A DNA stretch of 64,000 nt from Streptomyces mashuensis. GTDB lineage: Bacteria; Actinomycetota; Actinomycetes; Streptomycetales; Streptomycetaceae. The DNA lies in contig NZ_BNBD01000003.1 of NCBI RefSeq assembly GCF_014654785.1, positions 429,732 through 493,731 of the forward strand, in the 5' to 3' direction. The translations under genes and the position numbers were made by a program. How positions within the stretch are numbered: position 1 is the stretch's first letter; each line of letters starts with the position of its first letter. The notes under the pieces are model-generated. The model saw only the letters and a program-made list of their open reading frames with translations, did no database searches and was not told the DNA's origin. Below, piece by piece: positions 25,213-33,903 of the stretch.

Positions 25213-25995
25213 GTGCCGCGCATGCTCGATGTCAGCGACGAGGTACGCGCCGAGATCGGCGACGAGGAAGCGGAGCGACTGCTGGGCGGGGACAACGCCC
25301 CGGACGTCTACGACTGCACCTCCTGCCGCACCCCGGGCAACAGCGAGCGGGAGCGCACCAGCACCGTGCTGTTCGTCGGCGAGGAGACGGCGGTGCTGGC
25401 CTTCGCGCACGCCTCCTGCATCCCTTCCCAGGTGGTCCCGGTCGCCGAGGAGCAGCTCCAGGGCGCGGTCCGGTCCATCACCGCCGGCGAGACGGGCGGG
25501 AGCGCCGCGGAGCAGTCGCCGATGCAGGCCGAGCTGGGTGTGACAAGCGGTCTGGTGCTGGTGGGCGGTGACGTGCAGCCGGCGCTGGTGGTGGAGCCGC
25601 TGGGGCCGATCGCCCGGCCGGGCTCGGACGGCCCGGTGGATGTGTTCCTGGAGCTGCTGCGCGCCCAGGGCTTCGCGCCGGTGACCGACGTCGAGCAGGC
25701 TCCCCCGCCGCTGGCGGGCTGGTCGGTGCTGCTGGCGATGGGCCGGCTGCACGCGGTGCTCCAGCCCCCGGCCGGCGGCGCCGCACCGCAGGCGTGGTGG
25801 CAGGCGCACCAGGCGATGCAGGTGGCCGACGACTGGCGGTCCGCGGTCAACCGGGCCGGACGGGTCCTGGTGTACGCCGCCCCGCACGGCGCCATCGGCG
25901 CCCAGCCGCGGGAGGACCTGCTGCGCGACGCCATGGACCGGGCGGCGGCCACGGGGCGTCTGGTGGGCGCCTCGATGCCGCTGGCGGGGACATGA
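25213..25995 (+). CDS. hypothetical actinomycete protein
   Basis: I do not recognise a named domain in this 260-residue protein. A CTSCRTPG motif near residue 36 has two Cys residues, and a further Cys occurs in ASCIPSQ at about 80. The middle (about 105-190) alternates strands and helices (LVLVGGDVQPALVVEPLG, VDVFLELLRAQGF). The C-terminal half has WWQAHQAMQVADDWRSAV and ends in VGASMPLAGT. No signal peptide or membrane segment is seen. The GTG start follows GAGGGAG with 5 nt spacing. The stop overlaps the ATG of the next gene (ATGA), forming a two-gene operon. It is divergent from the glycosyltransferase gene, which gives no clue to function. Confidence 0.7.
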   Translation: MPRMLDVSDEVRAEIGDEEAERLLGGDNAPDVYDCTSCRTPGNSERERTSTVLFVGEETAVLAFAHASCIPSQVVPVAEEQLQGAVRSITAGETGGSAAEQSPMQAELGVTSGLVLVGGDVQPALVVEPLGPIARPGSDGPVDVFLELLRAQGFAPVTDVEQAPPPLAGWSVLLAMGRLHAVLQPPAGGAAPQAWWQAHQAMQVADDWRSAVNRAGRVLVYAAPHGAIGAQPREDLLRDAMDRAAATGRLVGASMPLAGT

Positions 25996-26513
25996 CGTAC
26001 GGGCCGGGGCGGCCCGGCGACCACCCCGAGCTGCGGCCGGCGGTCACCGGCGAGGTGCTCCCGGCGGTCCATTCGCGCCCGGGACCGCATCCGACGGGGC
26101 TCCGGTTCGTTGGCAGGGATGTGTACTCATACGAACCCGTTCCTCGGAACTCGTACCACTACATCCCCGGCATGCGGCCACCCCGCGACGCCTCGGCGGA
26201 GAGTCACACCGCCTCGGTCACCCCGATCTACGACGCCCTCTGCTCCGAGTACCGCCGGTCCTTCCGCGCCCTCCCGGGCGACCGGTCCGGCGAGGAGGAC
26301 CTGCGGTTCAAGAGCTTCGGCCAGCTGGGCGGCGGGCCCGCGGGCGCGGGCCAGCTCCCCGGGCCCCCCGTGCCACCCCCGTACCCGGCACAGCCGGGCG
26401 GGTACGGCACGGGCTGGGACCCGGGCCCCTACGCGCGGCCGCGGGGCCCTCTGCCCGCCCTGCCGCCCGCGCTCCCGCCGGGCCGGCGCGACGGCCGACC
26501 GGGCGGCTTCTGA
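25992..26513 (+). CDS. hypothetical protein, translationally coupled
   Basis: This 173-residue protein has a conserved-looking middle segment, VTPIYDALCSEYRRSFRALPGDRSGEEDLRFKSF (only key residues matter: YDAL, EYRR, FRALPGDR), which is helical and charged. It sits between a Pro-rich start and a Pro/Gly-rich tail of about 60 residues that is likely disordered. The ATG overlaps the upstream stop by 4 bp, so it is made with the protein at 25213-25995. There is no signal peptide. I know similar short segments from Streptomyces hypotheticals but no function. It is convergent with der, with only a 6-bp hairpin (26514-26529) between them. Confidence 0.65.
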   Translation: MTYGPGRPGDHPELRPAVTGEVLPAVHSRPGPHPTGLRFVGRDVYSYEPVPRNSYHYIPGMRPPRDASAESHTASVTPIYDALCSEYRRSFRALPGDRSGEEDLRFKSFGQLGGGPAGAGQLPGPPVPPPYPAQPGGYGTGWDPGPYARPRGPLPALPPALPPGRRDGRPGGF

Positions 26514-26535
26514 CCCCTGACGGCAGGGGGCCGCG

Positions 26536-27996
26536 TCACTTCTTGCGGCTGCGCTTCTCCCGCACCCGCACCGAGATGTGGATCGGCGTGCCCTCGAAGC
26601 CGAACTCCTCGCGCAGCCGGCGCTCGACGAAGCGGCGGTAGCCCGCCTCCAGGAAGCCGGAGGCGAAGAGCACGAAGCGCGGCGGCTTGGTGCCCGCCTG
26701 CGTGCCGAACAGGATCCGGGGCTGCTTGCCGCCCCGGATCGGGTGCGGGTGGGCCGCGACCAGCTCACCGAGGAAGGCGTTCAGCCGGCCGGTGGGGACG
26801 CGCGTCTCCCAGCCCGCCAGGGCCGTCTCGATCGCCGGGACGAGCTTCTCCATGTGCCGGCCGGTACGGGCCGAGACGTTCACCCGGGGCGCCCACGCGA
26901 CCTGCTGGAGCTCCGTCTCGATCTCCCGCTCCAGGTAGTAGCGGCGCTCCTCGTCGAGGTTGTCCCACTTGTTGTAGGCGATGACCATGGCACGGCCGGC
27001 CTCGACCGCCATGGTGATGATGCGCTGGTCCTGGACGCTGATGTTCTCGCTGGCGTCGATGAGGACGACCGCGACCTCGGCCTTCTCCACGGCGGCGGCG
27101 GTGCGCAGCGACGCGTAGTAGTCGGCGCCCTCCTGGAGGTGGACGCGCTTGCGGATACCCGCGGTGTCCACGAACTTCCAGGTCTTCCCGCCCAGCTCGA
27201 TCAGCTCGTCGACCGGGTCGCGGGTGGTGCCGGCCAGCTCGTTGACGACCACGCGCTCCTCGCCGGCCACCTTGTTGAGCAGCGAGGACTTGCCCACGTT
27301 GGGCCGGCCGATCAGGGCCACGCGGCGCGGGCCGCCGACGGTCTGGCCGAAGGTCTGCGCGGGGGCGTCGGGCAGCGCCTTCAGCACCTCGTCCAGCATG
27401 TCGCCGGTGCCGCGGCCGTGCAGCGCGGAGATCGGGAACGGCTCGCCGAGGCCCAGCGACCACAGCATGGCCGCGTCGGCCTCGCCGGACGGGCCGTCGA
27501 CCTTGTTGGCGCACAGCACGACGGGCTTGCCGGCCCGGCGCAGCAGCTTGACGACGGCCTCGTCGGTGTCGGTGGCGCCGACGGTGGCGTCCACCACGAA
27601 GACCACGGCGTCGGCGGCGTCGATGGCGTACTCGGCCTGGGCGGCCACGGACGCGTCGATGCCGAGGACGTCCTGCTCCCAACCGCCGGTGTCGACGACC
27701 TTGAAGCGGCGGCCGGCCCACTCGGCCTCGTACGTCACGCGGTCACGGGTGACACCCGGGCGGTCCTCGACGACCGCCTCGCGGCGGCCGATGATCCGGT
27801 TGACCAGGGTCGACTTGCCCACGTTGGGGCGGCCGACGACGGCGAGCACCGGCAGCGGGCCGTGGCCGGCGGCCGCGAGCTCGCTCTCGACCTCCTCGGC
27901 GTCGAAGCCCTCCTGCGCGGCGAGCTCCATGAACTCCGCGTACTCGGCGTCGCCAAGCTCACCGTGCTCGTCGCCGGTGTGGATGTGGTCGCTCAT
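26536..27996 (-). CDS. der: ribosome biogenesis GTPase Der (EngA)
   Basis: The 486-residue protein has two consecutive GTPase domains, the unique layout of Der. G1 motifs are GRPNVGKST at about 55-63 and GRPNVGKSS at about 232. G3 motifs are DTGG and DTAG, and G4 motifs are NKVD and NKWD. A C-terminal KH-like domain (about 400-486) ends in a basic REKRSRKK. The protein assists 50S subunit maturation. The first 45 residues form an acidic extension common in actinobacteria. The start (ATG 27996) follows AACGGACTTC, which is weak. It is the last gene of a minus-strand group with the acyltransferase, cmk and tyrA, typical for Streptomyces. Confidence 0.95.
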   Translation of the reverse strand: MSDHIHTGDEHGELGDAEYAEFMELAAQEGFDAEEVESELAAAGHGPLPVLAVVGRPNVGKSTLVNRIIGRREAVVEDRPGVTRDRVTYEAEWAGRRFKVVDTGGWEQDVLGIDASVAAQAEYAIDAADAVVFVVDATVGATDTDEAVVKLLRRAGKPVVLCANKVDGPSGEADAAMLWSLGLGEPFPISALHGRGTGDMLDEVLKALPDAPAQTFGQTVGGPRRVALIGRPNVGKSSLLNKVAGEERVVVNELAGTTRDPVDELIELGGKTWKFVDTAGIRKRVHLQEGADYYASLRTAAAVEKAEVAVVLIDASENISVQDQRIITMAVEAGRAMVIAYNKWDNLDEERRYYLEREIETELQQVAWAPRVNVSARTGRHMEKLVPAIETALAGWETRVPTGRLNAFLGELVAAHPHPIRGGKQPRILFGTQAGTKPPRFVLFASGFLEAGYRRFVERRLREEFGFEGTPIHISVRVREKRSRKK

Positions 27997-28052
27997 GAAG
28001 TCCGTTCCTCGTTCGTCGTCCGCGCACGTCTTCCGTGCGCATCAAGTCTCGT

Positions 28053-28706
28053 TCAGCGGCCGGTCTGCCGCTTGGCATCGGCCAGGTGCGCCGCCAGGTG
28101 CCGCTGGATGCCGGTGGTCGCCTCGTCGAGCGCGGTCCGGGTGCGCCGTCCGCTGCCGTCACCGGCGCGGAAGGGCTCGCCGTACACCACGTCGACCCGG
28201 CTGCGCAGCGGCGACACCCCGGGCAGCAGCCGGCTGCGGCGCCCGGTGCTGCCGAGCACCGCGACGGGCACCACGGGCGCCCCCGAGCGCAGCGCGAAGT
28301 AGGCGAGCCCGGCGCGCAGCGACGCGAAGTCGCCCTCGCCCCGGGTGCCCTCCGGGAAGATGCCCAGGACACCGCCGCGCGCCAGCACGTCCAGCGCGCC
28401 GGTCACGGCGGTGCGGTCGGTGCTCGACCGGTCCACCGGCAGCTGCCCGATCCCCCGGAGGAACGGGCCCAGCGGGCCGGTGAACGCCTCCTTCTTGATC
28501 AGGAAGTGCGCGGGCCGGGGCGCGGTGCCCATGACCATCGGGCCGTCGAGGTTGCTGGAGTGGTTGACGGCCAGGATGACCGGGCCGACGGCCGGCACCC
28601 GCCAGGCGCCGAGCACCCGCGGCCGCCACAGGCCGTACATCAGCCCGATGCCGATCCGCCGCCCGACGGCGGCACCGCTCTCGGAACCGATCACATGATC
28701 GGTCAC
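28053..28706 (-). CDS. PlsC-like 1-acylglycerol-3-phosphate acyltransferase
   Basis: The 217-residue enzyme has the acyltransferase motifs NHSSNLD (HX4D, catalytic His and Asp) at about 48-54 and FPEGTR at about 110-115. The intervening LIKKEAF segment and the late VPVAVLG strand also fit the family. It acylates a lysophosphatidic acid-type acceptor at the membrane. The GTG start overlaps the cmk stop (GTGA), so the two genes are coupled, and der follows after 56 bp. A cmk-plsC-der order is familiar from actinobacteria. Acceptor specificity cannot be read from sequence. Confidence 0.88.
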   Translation of the reverse strand: MTDHVIGSESGAAVGRRIGIGLMYGLWRPRVLGAWRVPAVGPVILAVNHSSNLDGPMVMGTAPRPAHFLIKKEAFTGPLGPFLRGIGQLPVDRSSTDRTAVTGALDVLARGGVLGIFPEGTRGEGDFASLRAGLAYFALRSGAPVVPVAVLGSTGRRSRLLPGVSPLRSRVDVVYGEPFRAGDGSGRRTRTALDEATTGIQRHLAAHLADAKRQTGR

Positions 28707-29404
28707 GCGGATCGCTTCTCCTCCACCAGCGTCACCACGCACTCGACGACCTGGTCGAGCGTGAGCTCGGTGGTGTCGACCTCGACCGCGTCGCCGGCCT
28801 TGGCCAGCGGGGACGTCTTGCGGCCCGAGTCGGCGGCGTCGCGCTTCACCAGGGCGGCCTGCGTGGCGGCCAGGTCGGCGGCCTCCTTGCCCTTGAGCTC
28901 GCCGTTGCGGCGGGCGGCGCGGGCCTCCGCCGAGGCCGTCAGGAAGATCTTGAGGTCGGCGTCCGGCAGCACGGTGGTGCCGATGTCGCGGCCCTCGACG
29001 ACGATGCCGGCCGGAGCCTCGGCGGCGATGGCGCGCTGGAGCTCGGTCAGCCGGGTGCGCACCTCGGGCACGGCGCTGACGGCGCTGACCGCGGAGGTGA
29101 CCTCCTGGGTGCGGATGGGACCGGAGACGTCGGTGCCGTCGACGGCGATGGTGGGCGCGGCCGGGTCGGTGCCGGAAACGATCTCGGGCTTGCCGGCGGC
29201 GTCCGCGACGGCCGCGGGGTCGTTCACGTCGATGCCGTTGTGCAGCATCCACCAGGTGATGGCCCGGTACTGGGCACCGGTGTCCAGGTAGCGCAGGCCG
29301 AGCTTGGCGGCGACGGCCTTCGAGGTGCTGGACTTGCCCGTGCCGGAGGGGCCGTCGATGCCGACGATGACAGCTGCCGGGGCGGTCCGGGCGGCGGTTT
29401 CCAC
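28703..29404 (-). CDS. cmk: cytidylate kinase
   Basis: The 233-residue P-loop kinase phosphorylates CMP and dCMP. GIDGPSGTGKSS near the start is the Walker A loop. YLDTGAQYRAITW contacts the nucleotide, and VVEGRDIGTTVLPDADLKIFLTAS is the conserved core with the catalytic Arg/Asp. Length is normal for a short-form Cmk. I prefer the GTG at 29404; the GTG at 29416, which would add four residues, is almost touching the AAGGAAG ribosome site. The gene is coupled to the acyltransferase by a GTGA overlap and is separated from tyrA by a terminator-like hairpin, so it probably has its own promoter. Confidence 0.93.
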   Translation of the reverse strand: METAARTAPAAVIVGIDGPSGTGKSSTSKAVAAKLGLRYLDTGAQYRAITWWMLHNGIDVNDPAAVADAAGKPEIVSGTDPAAPTIAVDGTDVSGPIRTQEVTSAVSAVSAVPEVRTRLTELQRAIAAEAPAGIVVEGRDIGTTVLPDADLKIFLTASAEARAARRNGELKGKEAADLAATQAALVKRDAADSGRKTSPLAKAGDAVEVDTTELTLDQVVECVVTLVEEKRSA

Positions 29405-29484
29405 GGTGTTCGACACCTTCCTTGTGCACGGGCGGAGCAAGAGGGTCCCCCGGAGGGGCTCAGACAAGGTTACTGGCTCGCCGG

Positions 29485-29512
29485 ACCGCCCCGCGCAGTC
29501 GCGCGGGGCGGT
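29485..29512 (-). terminator. hairpin between tyrA and cmk
   Basis: A perfect 12-bp stem (29485-29496 with 29501-29512) has a 4-nt AGTC loop. It lies 31 bp past the tyrA stop in its direction of transcription. Confidence 0.75.
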
Positions 29513-29542
29513 GGGACGGCGGAGCCGGGCCGGGACGGGCGC

Positions 29543-30628
29543 TCAGTGGCGCACGGCCCACCCGCGGTCGCGCAGGGTGGCGGTCAGGCCGGCCACCGCG
29601 CCGGGCTCGACCATCAGCTGGATCAGGCCCGCCTGCTGGCCGGTGGCGTGCTCGATGCGGACGTCCTCGATGTTCACGCCCGCCCGGCCGGCGTCGGCGA
29701 AGATCCTCGCCAGCTCGCCCGGCTGGTCGCCGATGAGGACGGTGACCGACTCGTACACCGCCGGGGCCGCGCCGTGCTTGCCCGGTACCCGGGCGCGGCC
29801 GGCGTTGCCGCGCCGCAGCACGTCCTCGATGCCGGCGGCGCCGTCCCGCCGCTTGCCGTCGTCGGCCGCCTCCAGGGCACGCAGGGCCCGGACCGTCTCG
29901 TCCAGGTCGGCGGCGACGCCGGCGAGGACGTCGGCGACCGGGCCGGGGTTGGCGGAGAGGATGTCGACCCACATCCGCGGGTCGGAGGCCGCGATGCGCG
30001 TCACGTCGCGGATGCCCTGGCCGCACAGCCGTACGGCGGTCTCGTCGGCGTCCCGCAGCCGGGCGGCCACGAGGCTCGACACCAGCTGCGGGGTGTGCGA
30101 GACGAGGGCGACGGCCCGGTCGTGGGCGTCGGCGTCCATGACGACGGGCACGGCGCGGCAGAGGGCGACGAGCTCCAGGGCGAGGTTGAGGACCTCGGTG
30201 TCGGTGCCGGCGGTGGGCGTGAGCACCCAGGGCCGGCCCTCGAACAGGTCGGCGGTGGCCGCCAGCGGCCCCGACTTCTCGCGTCCGGCCATCGGGTGCG
30301 TGCCCAGGTAGGCGGTCAGGTCGCAGCCCAGGGCCTCCAGCTCGCGGCGCGGGCCGCCCTTGACGCTGGCCACGTCGAGGTACGCGCGGGCGACGCCGCC
30401 CTGGACCGCCTCGTGCAGCGTGCGCGCGACGTGGGCGGGCGGCACGGCCACGATCGCCAGGTCGACGCGGCCTTCCGGCGGCTGGTCGGTGCCGGCGCCG
30501 CGGGCGGCGGCCGTACGGGCCTGGGCGGGGTCGTGGTCCGAGAGGTGGACCTGGACGCCGCGCCCGGCGAGGGCGAGGGCGGCGGACGTGCCGATCAGTC
30601 CGGTTCCGATGACGAGGGCGGTTCTCAC
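29543..30628 (-). CDS. tyrA: prephenate dehydrogenase with ACT domain
   Basis: The 361-residue enzyme makes 4-hydroxyphenylpyruvate for tyrosine synthesis. The NAD-binding Rossmann fold starts at VIGTGLIGTSAALAL. The conserved GTHPMAGREKSGP loop (about 110-122) carries the catalytic His region, and the helical dimer domain includes SHTPQLVSSLVA. The C-terminal 75 residues form an ACT domain (VTVLIGDQPGELARIFADAG), consistent with feedback by tyrosine. The ATG follows GTGAGAACC and is weakly supported by a ribosome site. It is divergent from the DUF952 gene, with 41 bp between starts. Confidence 0.92.
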   Translation of the reverse strand: MRTALVIGTGLIGTSAALALAGRGVQVHLSDHDPAQARTAAARGAGTDQPPEGRVDLAIVAVPPAHVARTLHEAVQGGVARAYLDVASVKGGPRRELEALGCDLTAYLGTHPMAGREKSGPLAATADLFEGRPWVLTPTAGTDTEVLNLALELVALCRAVPVVMDADAHDRAVALVSHTPQLVSSLVAARLRDADETAVRLCGQGIRDVTRIAASDPRMWVDILSANPGPVADVLAGVAADLDETVRALRALEAADDGKRRDGAAGIEDVLRRGNAGRARVPGKHGAAPAVYESVTVLIGDQPGELARIFADAGRAGVNIEDVRIEHATGQQAGLIQLMVEPGAVAGLTATLRDRGWAVRH

Positions 30629-30669
30629 GGGCTCAGCCTAGTGCGGCGCGGTCGGGTAGAACGGACCAC

Positions 30670-31032
30670 ATGATCTTCCATCTGGTCCCGCTCGACGACT
30701 GGCAGGCCGCTCCCGGCCGCCCCTACGCGCCCGCGTCGCTGGCGGACGAGGGCTTCGTGCACTGCTCGCCCGACGAGGAGACGACGCTGGCCGTGGCCCG
30801 GGCGTTCTACGCGGACGTACCGGGGCGCCTGGTGGTGCTGTGCGTCGACGAGACGGCACTGGACGTGCCGGTGCGGTTCGAGGCGGCGGCCCCCGCTCCC
30901 CCGCCGGGCGTGGCACCGGACGTGCTGTTCCCGCACGTGTTCGGGCCGGTGGCGCGGGAGGCGGTGGTGGGCCTGCTGGACGTCGAGCGCGACGGCGAGG
31001 GCCGGGCGGTGGCCCTCACCCGGCGGACGTGA
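30670..31032 (+). CDS. DUF952 family protein
   Basis: The 120-residue protein matches DUF952: it opens MIFHLVPLDDWQAA, contains FVHCSPDEETTLAVARAFY and ends with a PHVFGPVAREAVVG segment. The family has a glutathione-S-transferase-like or ADP-ribosyltransferase-like small fold whose biochemical role is not established. The Cys at about 36 and His at 35 are family-conserved. It starts 41 bp from the divergent tyrA start, so the promoters overlap. There is no good Shine-Dalgarno site (AACGGACCAC). A strong hairpin terminator follows. Confidence 0.85.
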   Translation: MIFHLVPLDDWQAAPGRPYAPASLADEGFVHCSPDEETTLAVARAFYADVPGRLVVLCVDETALDVPVRFEAAAPAPPPGVAPDVLFPHVFGPVAREAVVGLLDVERDGEGRAVALTRRT

Positions 31033-31045
31033 CCCCGGCGGACGT

Positions 31046-31072
31046 GACCCCGGGGGACGACGCCCCGGGGTC
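31046..31072. terminator. bidirectional terminator between DUF952 and rluB genes
   Basis: GACCCCGGGG (31046-31055) pairs perfectly with CCCCGGGGTC (31063-31072) around a 7-nt loop. A short GGCGGACGTGACCCC-type direct duplication lies at its left side (31023-31050). Confidence 0.75.
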
Positions 31073-31099
31073 CTGCGGGGTCCTGCGCTGCTTTGCGGC

Positions 31100-32236
31100 T
31101 TAGAGCTCGACCTCGCGCATCAGCATGCCGACCTCGGTGTTGGTGAGGCGGCGCAGCCAGCCCGACTTCTGGTCGCCCAGGGCGATCGGGCCGAAGGAGA
31201 TGCGGACGAGCTTCTCGACCGGGAAGCCGGCCTCGGCCAGCATGCGGCGGACGATGTGCTTGCGGCCCTCGTGGAGGGTGACCTCGACCAGGTAGTTCTT
31301 GCCGGTCTGCTGGACGACGCGGAAGTTGTCCGCGCGCGCGTAGCCGTCCTCCAGCTGGATGCCGTTCTTCAGCTGCTTGCCGAGGTCGCGCGGCAGGGGG
31401 CCGGTGATCGCGGCGAGGTAGGTCTTCTGCACGCCGTAGCGGGGGTGCGTCAGGCGGTGGGCCAGCTCGCCGTGGTTGGTGAGCAGGATGATGCCCTCGG
31501 TCTCCGTGTCGAGGCGGCCGACGTGGAACAGCCGGGTCTCGCGGTTGGTGACGTAGTCGCCGAGGCACTGGCGGCCGTCGGGGTCCTCCATGGTGGAGAC
31601 GACGCCAGCCGGCTTGTTCAGCGCGAAGAACAGGTACGACTGGGTGGCCACGGTCAGGCCGTCGACCTTGATCTCGTCCTTCTCGGGGTCGACGCGGACG
31701 CCCTGCTCGGTGACGATGCGGCCGTTGACCTCGACGCGGGCCTGCTCGATGAGCTCCTCGCAGGCGCGGCGCGAGCCCATGCCGGCACGCGCCAGCACCT
31801 TCTGCAGCCGCTCGCCCTCGGGCTCGCCGAAGGTCTTGGGCAGCTTCAGGGCCGGCTTGTTGTGCCGCTCCCGGTTGCGCTCCTCGATCTTGGCGTCGAG
31901 CTCACGGGGGCGGGACGGGCCCTGCGGCCGGCCGCCGCGGCGCTGGTCGCCCGCGCCGGACCGGGCGCCCGTGGGGCGCTTGGGGCCGCCCTTGGCGCCG
32001 CCCCGGGCCGAGGTGCCCCGGCCGGAGCCGGCGCCGGTGCCGCCGCGACGCTCGGCGTCGGGGCCGACGTCGTAGCGGCGCTCCTCGGGGCGCGGACGGC
32101 GCGGGCGCTGCTGCTGCCCGCCGTCCCGGCCCCCGCCCTGGCCGCCGCCGCCCGAGCGCCGGCCGGCACCGCCGGCGCCACCGCCGCCCCGGTAGTCCCG
32201 GTTGCCGCTTCCGCTGTTCCTGCCGCTGCTTCGCAT
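31100..32236 (-). CDS. rluB: 23S rRNA pseudouridine synthase with Gly/Arg-rich N-terminus
   Basis: The 378-residue enzyme is of the RsuA/RluB type. An S4 RNA-binding domain starts at about 140 (ERLQKVLARAGMGSRRACEELI, key residues RLQK, SRR). The catalytic GRLDTETEGIILLT has the invariant Asp at about 238. ALNKPAGVVST and LHEGRKHIVRRML complete the synthase. In front lie about 115 residues rich in Gly, Arg and Gln that resemble RGG-type RNA-binding disordered regions; the E. coli enzyme carries a smaller tail of this type at the other end. The ATG 32236 shares its first base with the scpB stop, so translation is coupled. I take the ATG over the preceding TTG. Confidence 0.9.
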   Translation of the reverse strand: MRSSGRNSGSGNRDYRGGGGAGGAGRRSGGGGQGGGRDGGQQQRPRRPRPEERRYDVGPDAERRGGTGAGSGRGTSARGGAKGGPKRPTGARSGAGDQRRGGRPQGPSRPRELDAKIEERNRERHNKPALKLPKTFGEPEGERLQKVLARAGMGSRRACEELIEQARVEVNGRIVTEQGVRVDPEKDEIKVDGLTVATQSYLFFALNKPAGVVSTMEDPDGRQCLGDYVTNRETRLFHVGRLDTETEGIILLTNHGELAHRLTHPRYGVQKTYLAAITGPLPRDLGKQLKNGIQLEDGYARADNFRVVQQTGKNYLVEVTLHEGRKHIVRRMLAEAGFPVEKLVRISFGPIALGDQKSGWLRRLTNTEVGMLMREVEL

Positions 32237-32874
32237 CAAAGTTCCGTCTTGTCGTCTGCGTCGGGGTCCGGGGCGTCGGGGTCGAAGGACGGCACTCCCT
32301 CCTGGGAGTCGCCCTCGACCGCTTCGGCCTCGGGAAGGAACGGGGCGAGCTCGGGAAGCTCCTCCAGACCGCGAAGGCCCATCCGCTCCAGAAAGTAGTT
32401 CGTCGTCCTGTACAGGATCGCACCTGTTTCGGGTTCCGTGCCCGCCTCCTCCACCAGCCCGCGCTGGAGCAGGGTGCGCATGACACCGTCGCAGTTCACC
32501 CCGCGTACGGCGGAGACCCTCGAACGGCTGACCGGCTGACGGTACGCGACGACGGCCAGGGTCTCCAGCGCGGCCTGGGTGAGCCGGGCCTGCTGCCCGT
32601 CCAGGACGAACGCCTCGACGGCGTCGGCGTAGGCGGGCCGGGTGAAGTAGCGCCAGCCCCCGGCGACCTGCCGCAGCTCGAAACCGCGGCCCTGGGCGGT
32701 GTACTCGTCGGCGAGCTCCCGCAGGGCCGCGGCCAGCTCGCGGCGGGGGCGGCCGAGGACCTGGGCGAGGTGCTCCTCCGTGGCCGGCTCGTCGACGACC
32801 ATGAGGACCGCCTCCAGGGCGGGCTTCAGCGGGAGCTGCGGCTCCTCCACCGGTGCCCCGGTCTCCTCACTCAT
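32236..32874 (-). CDS. scpB: segregation and condensation protein B
   Basis: The 212-residue protein is the ScpB subunit of the SMC condensin complex. It has two winged-helix domains: PLKPALEAVLMVVDEPATEEHLAQVL, then LTQAALETLAVVAYRQPVSRSRVSAVRG with the second winged helix at about 100-175. The acidic C-terminal tail (SFDPDAPDPDADDKTEL) is disordered. It overlaps scpA upstream by 8 bp and touches rluB downstream by one base, so scpA-scpB-rluB are translated together. Confidence 0.93.
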   Translation of the reverse strand: MSEETGAPVEEPQLPLKPALEAVLMVVDEPATEEHLAQVLGRPRRELAAALRELADEYTAQGRGFELRQVAGGWRYFTRPAYADAVEAFVLDGQQARLTQAALETLAVVAYRQPVSRSRVSAVRGVNCDGVMRTLLQRGLVEEAGTEPETGAILYRTTNYFLERMGLRGLEELPELAPFLPEAEAVEGDSQEGVPSFDPDAPDPDADDKTEL

Positions 32875-33847
32875 CCCGTTCCCCTTCGCGTTCCTGCGGT
32901 TCCTGCGCTTCCTGGGACTCCTGCGCTTCCTGCGCTTCCTGCGGTCCCCGGTCGAACTCGTCGGTCACGCGCCCGGCGGCGTCCTCGCCCTCCTCGCCCG
33001 TCCAGCGGACCGTGAGCGTCCCCAGGGCCTCGCCCTGGTCCAGGGCGACGGCCCGCTCGCGGTAGAGCTCCAGGAGGGCCAGGAAGCGCGCGACGACGGT
33101 GAGGGTGTCGGGGGCGTCGGCCGTCAGCTCGCCGAAGGTGGCCGCGCCGGCCGAGCGCAGCCGGACCACCACGACCTCCGCCTGTTCGCGGACGCTGACC
33201 AGCGGGGCGTGGATGTGGTCGACGTAGACCCGGGGCGGCGGCTTGGGCTGCATGGCCTTGACGGCCAGCTCGGCCAGCCGCTCGGGCCCGATGCCGAGGA
33301 CGACCTCGGGCAGCAGCTCGGCGTGGTGCGGCTCCAGGCCCACGGTACGGGGGTAGCGGCGGCCCTCGTGCGCCAGCCGCCCGCTGAAGATCTCCGCGAT
33401 CCGCTTGTACGCCCGGTACTGGAGCAGCCGGGCGAAGAGCAGGTCGCGGGCCTCCAGGAGGGCGAGGTCGGCCTCGTCCTCGACGTCGGCGGCCGGCAGC
33501 AGCCGGGCCGCCTTCAGGTCGAGCAGGGTGGCGGCGACGACGAGGAACTCGGTGGTCTGGTCGAGGTCGAAGTCCGGGCCCATCGCGCGGAGGTGCGCCA
33601 TGAACTCGTCGGTGACCTTGGAGAGGGCGACCTCGGTGACGTCCAGCTTGTGCTTGGAGATCAGCTGGAGCAGCAGGTCGAACGGGCCCTCGAAGTTGTC
33701 CAGCCGCACGGTGAACCGCGCGGGGTCGCCGCTCTCGCCCTCCCCCGCGGGGGGAGCGCCTCCGTCGTCCTCTCCCTCCGCCGGCTCCGGTGCGGGCGGC
33801 GGGCCCGCCGGGCCGTGGCCCAGGGTGCGGCGAGCGGATGGGGGCAT
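32867..33847 (-). CDS. scpA: segregation and condensation protein A (kleisin)
   Basis: The 326-residue kleisin bridges SMC heads. The N-terminal SMC-neck-binding helices begin at FEGPFDLLLQLISKHKLDVTEVAL (about 52-75). A middle region binds ScpB, and a C-terminal winged helix lies near SAGAATFGELTADAPDTLTVVARFLALLEL. The first 40 residues are Pro/Ala/Glu-rich and dispensable. The last 25 residues are a Gln-Glu-Ala repeat (QEAQEAQESQEAQEPQE) encoded by a DNA run of tandem TTCCTGCGC-type units. It follows the parA-like gene group with a 56-bp gap. Confidence 0.93.
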   Translation of the reverse strand: MPPSARRTLGHGPAGPPPAPEPAEGEDDGGAPPAGEGESGDPARFTVRLDNFEGPFDLLLQLISKHKLDVTEVALSKVTDEFMAHLRAMGPDFDLDQTTEFLVVAATLLDLKAARLLPAADVEDEADLALLEARDLLFARLLQYRAYKRIAEIFSGRLAHEGRRYPRTVGLEPHHAELLPEVVLGIGPERLAELAVKAMQPKPPPRVYVDHIHAPLVSVREQAEVVVVRLRSAGAATFGELTADAPDTLTVVARFLALLELYRERAVALDQGEALGTLTVRWTGEEGEDAAGRVTDEFDRGPQEAQEAQESQEAQEPQEREGERDE

Positions 33848-33903
33848 GAGGGGTCCAGGGAACGAAACGGGTGGTACGGCGAAAAGCTAGCGCAGCGGAC
33901 CGC

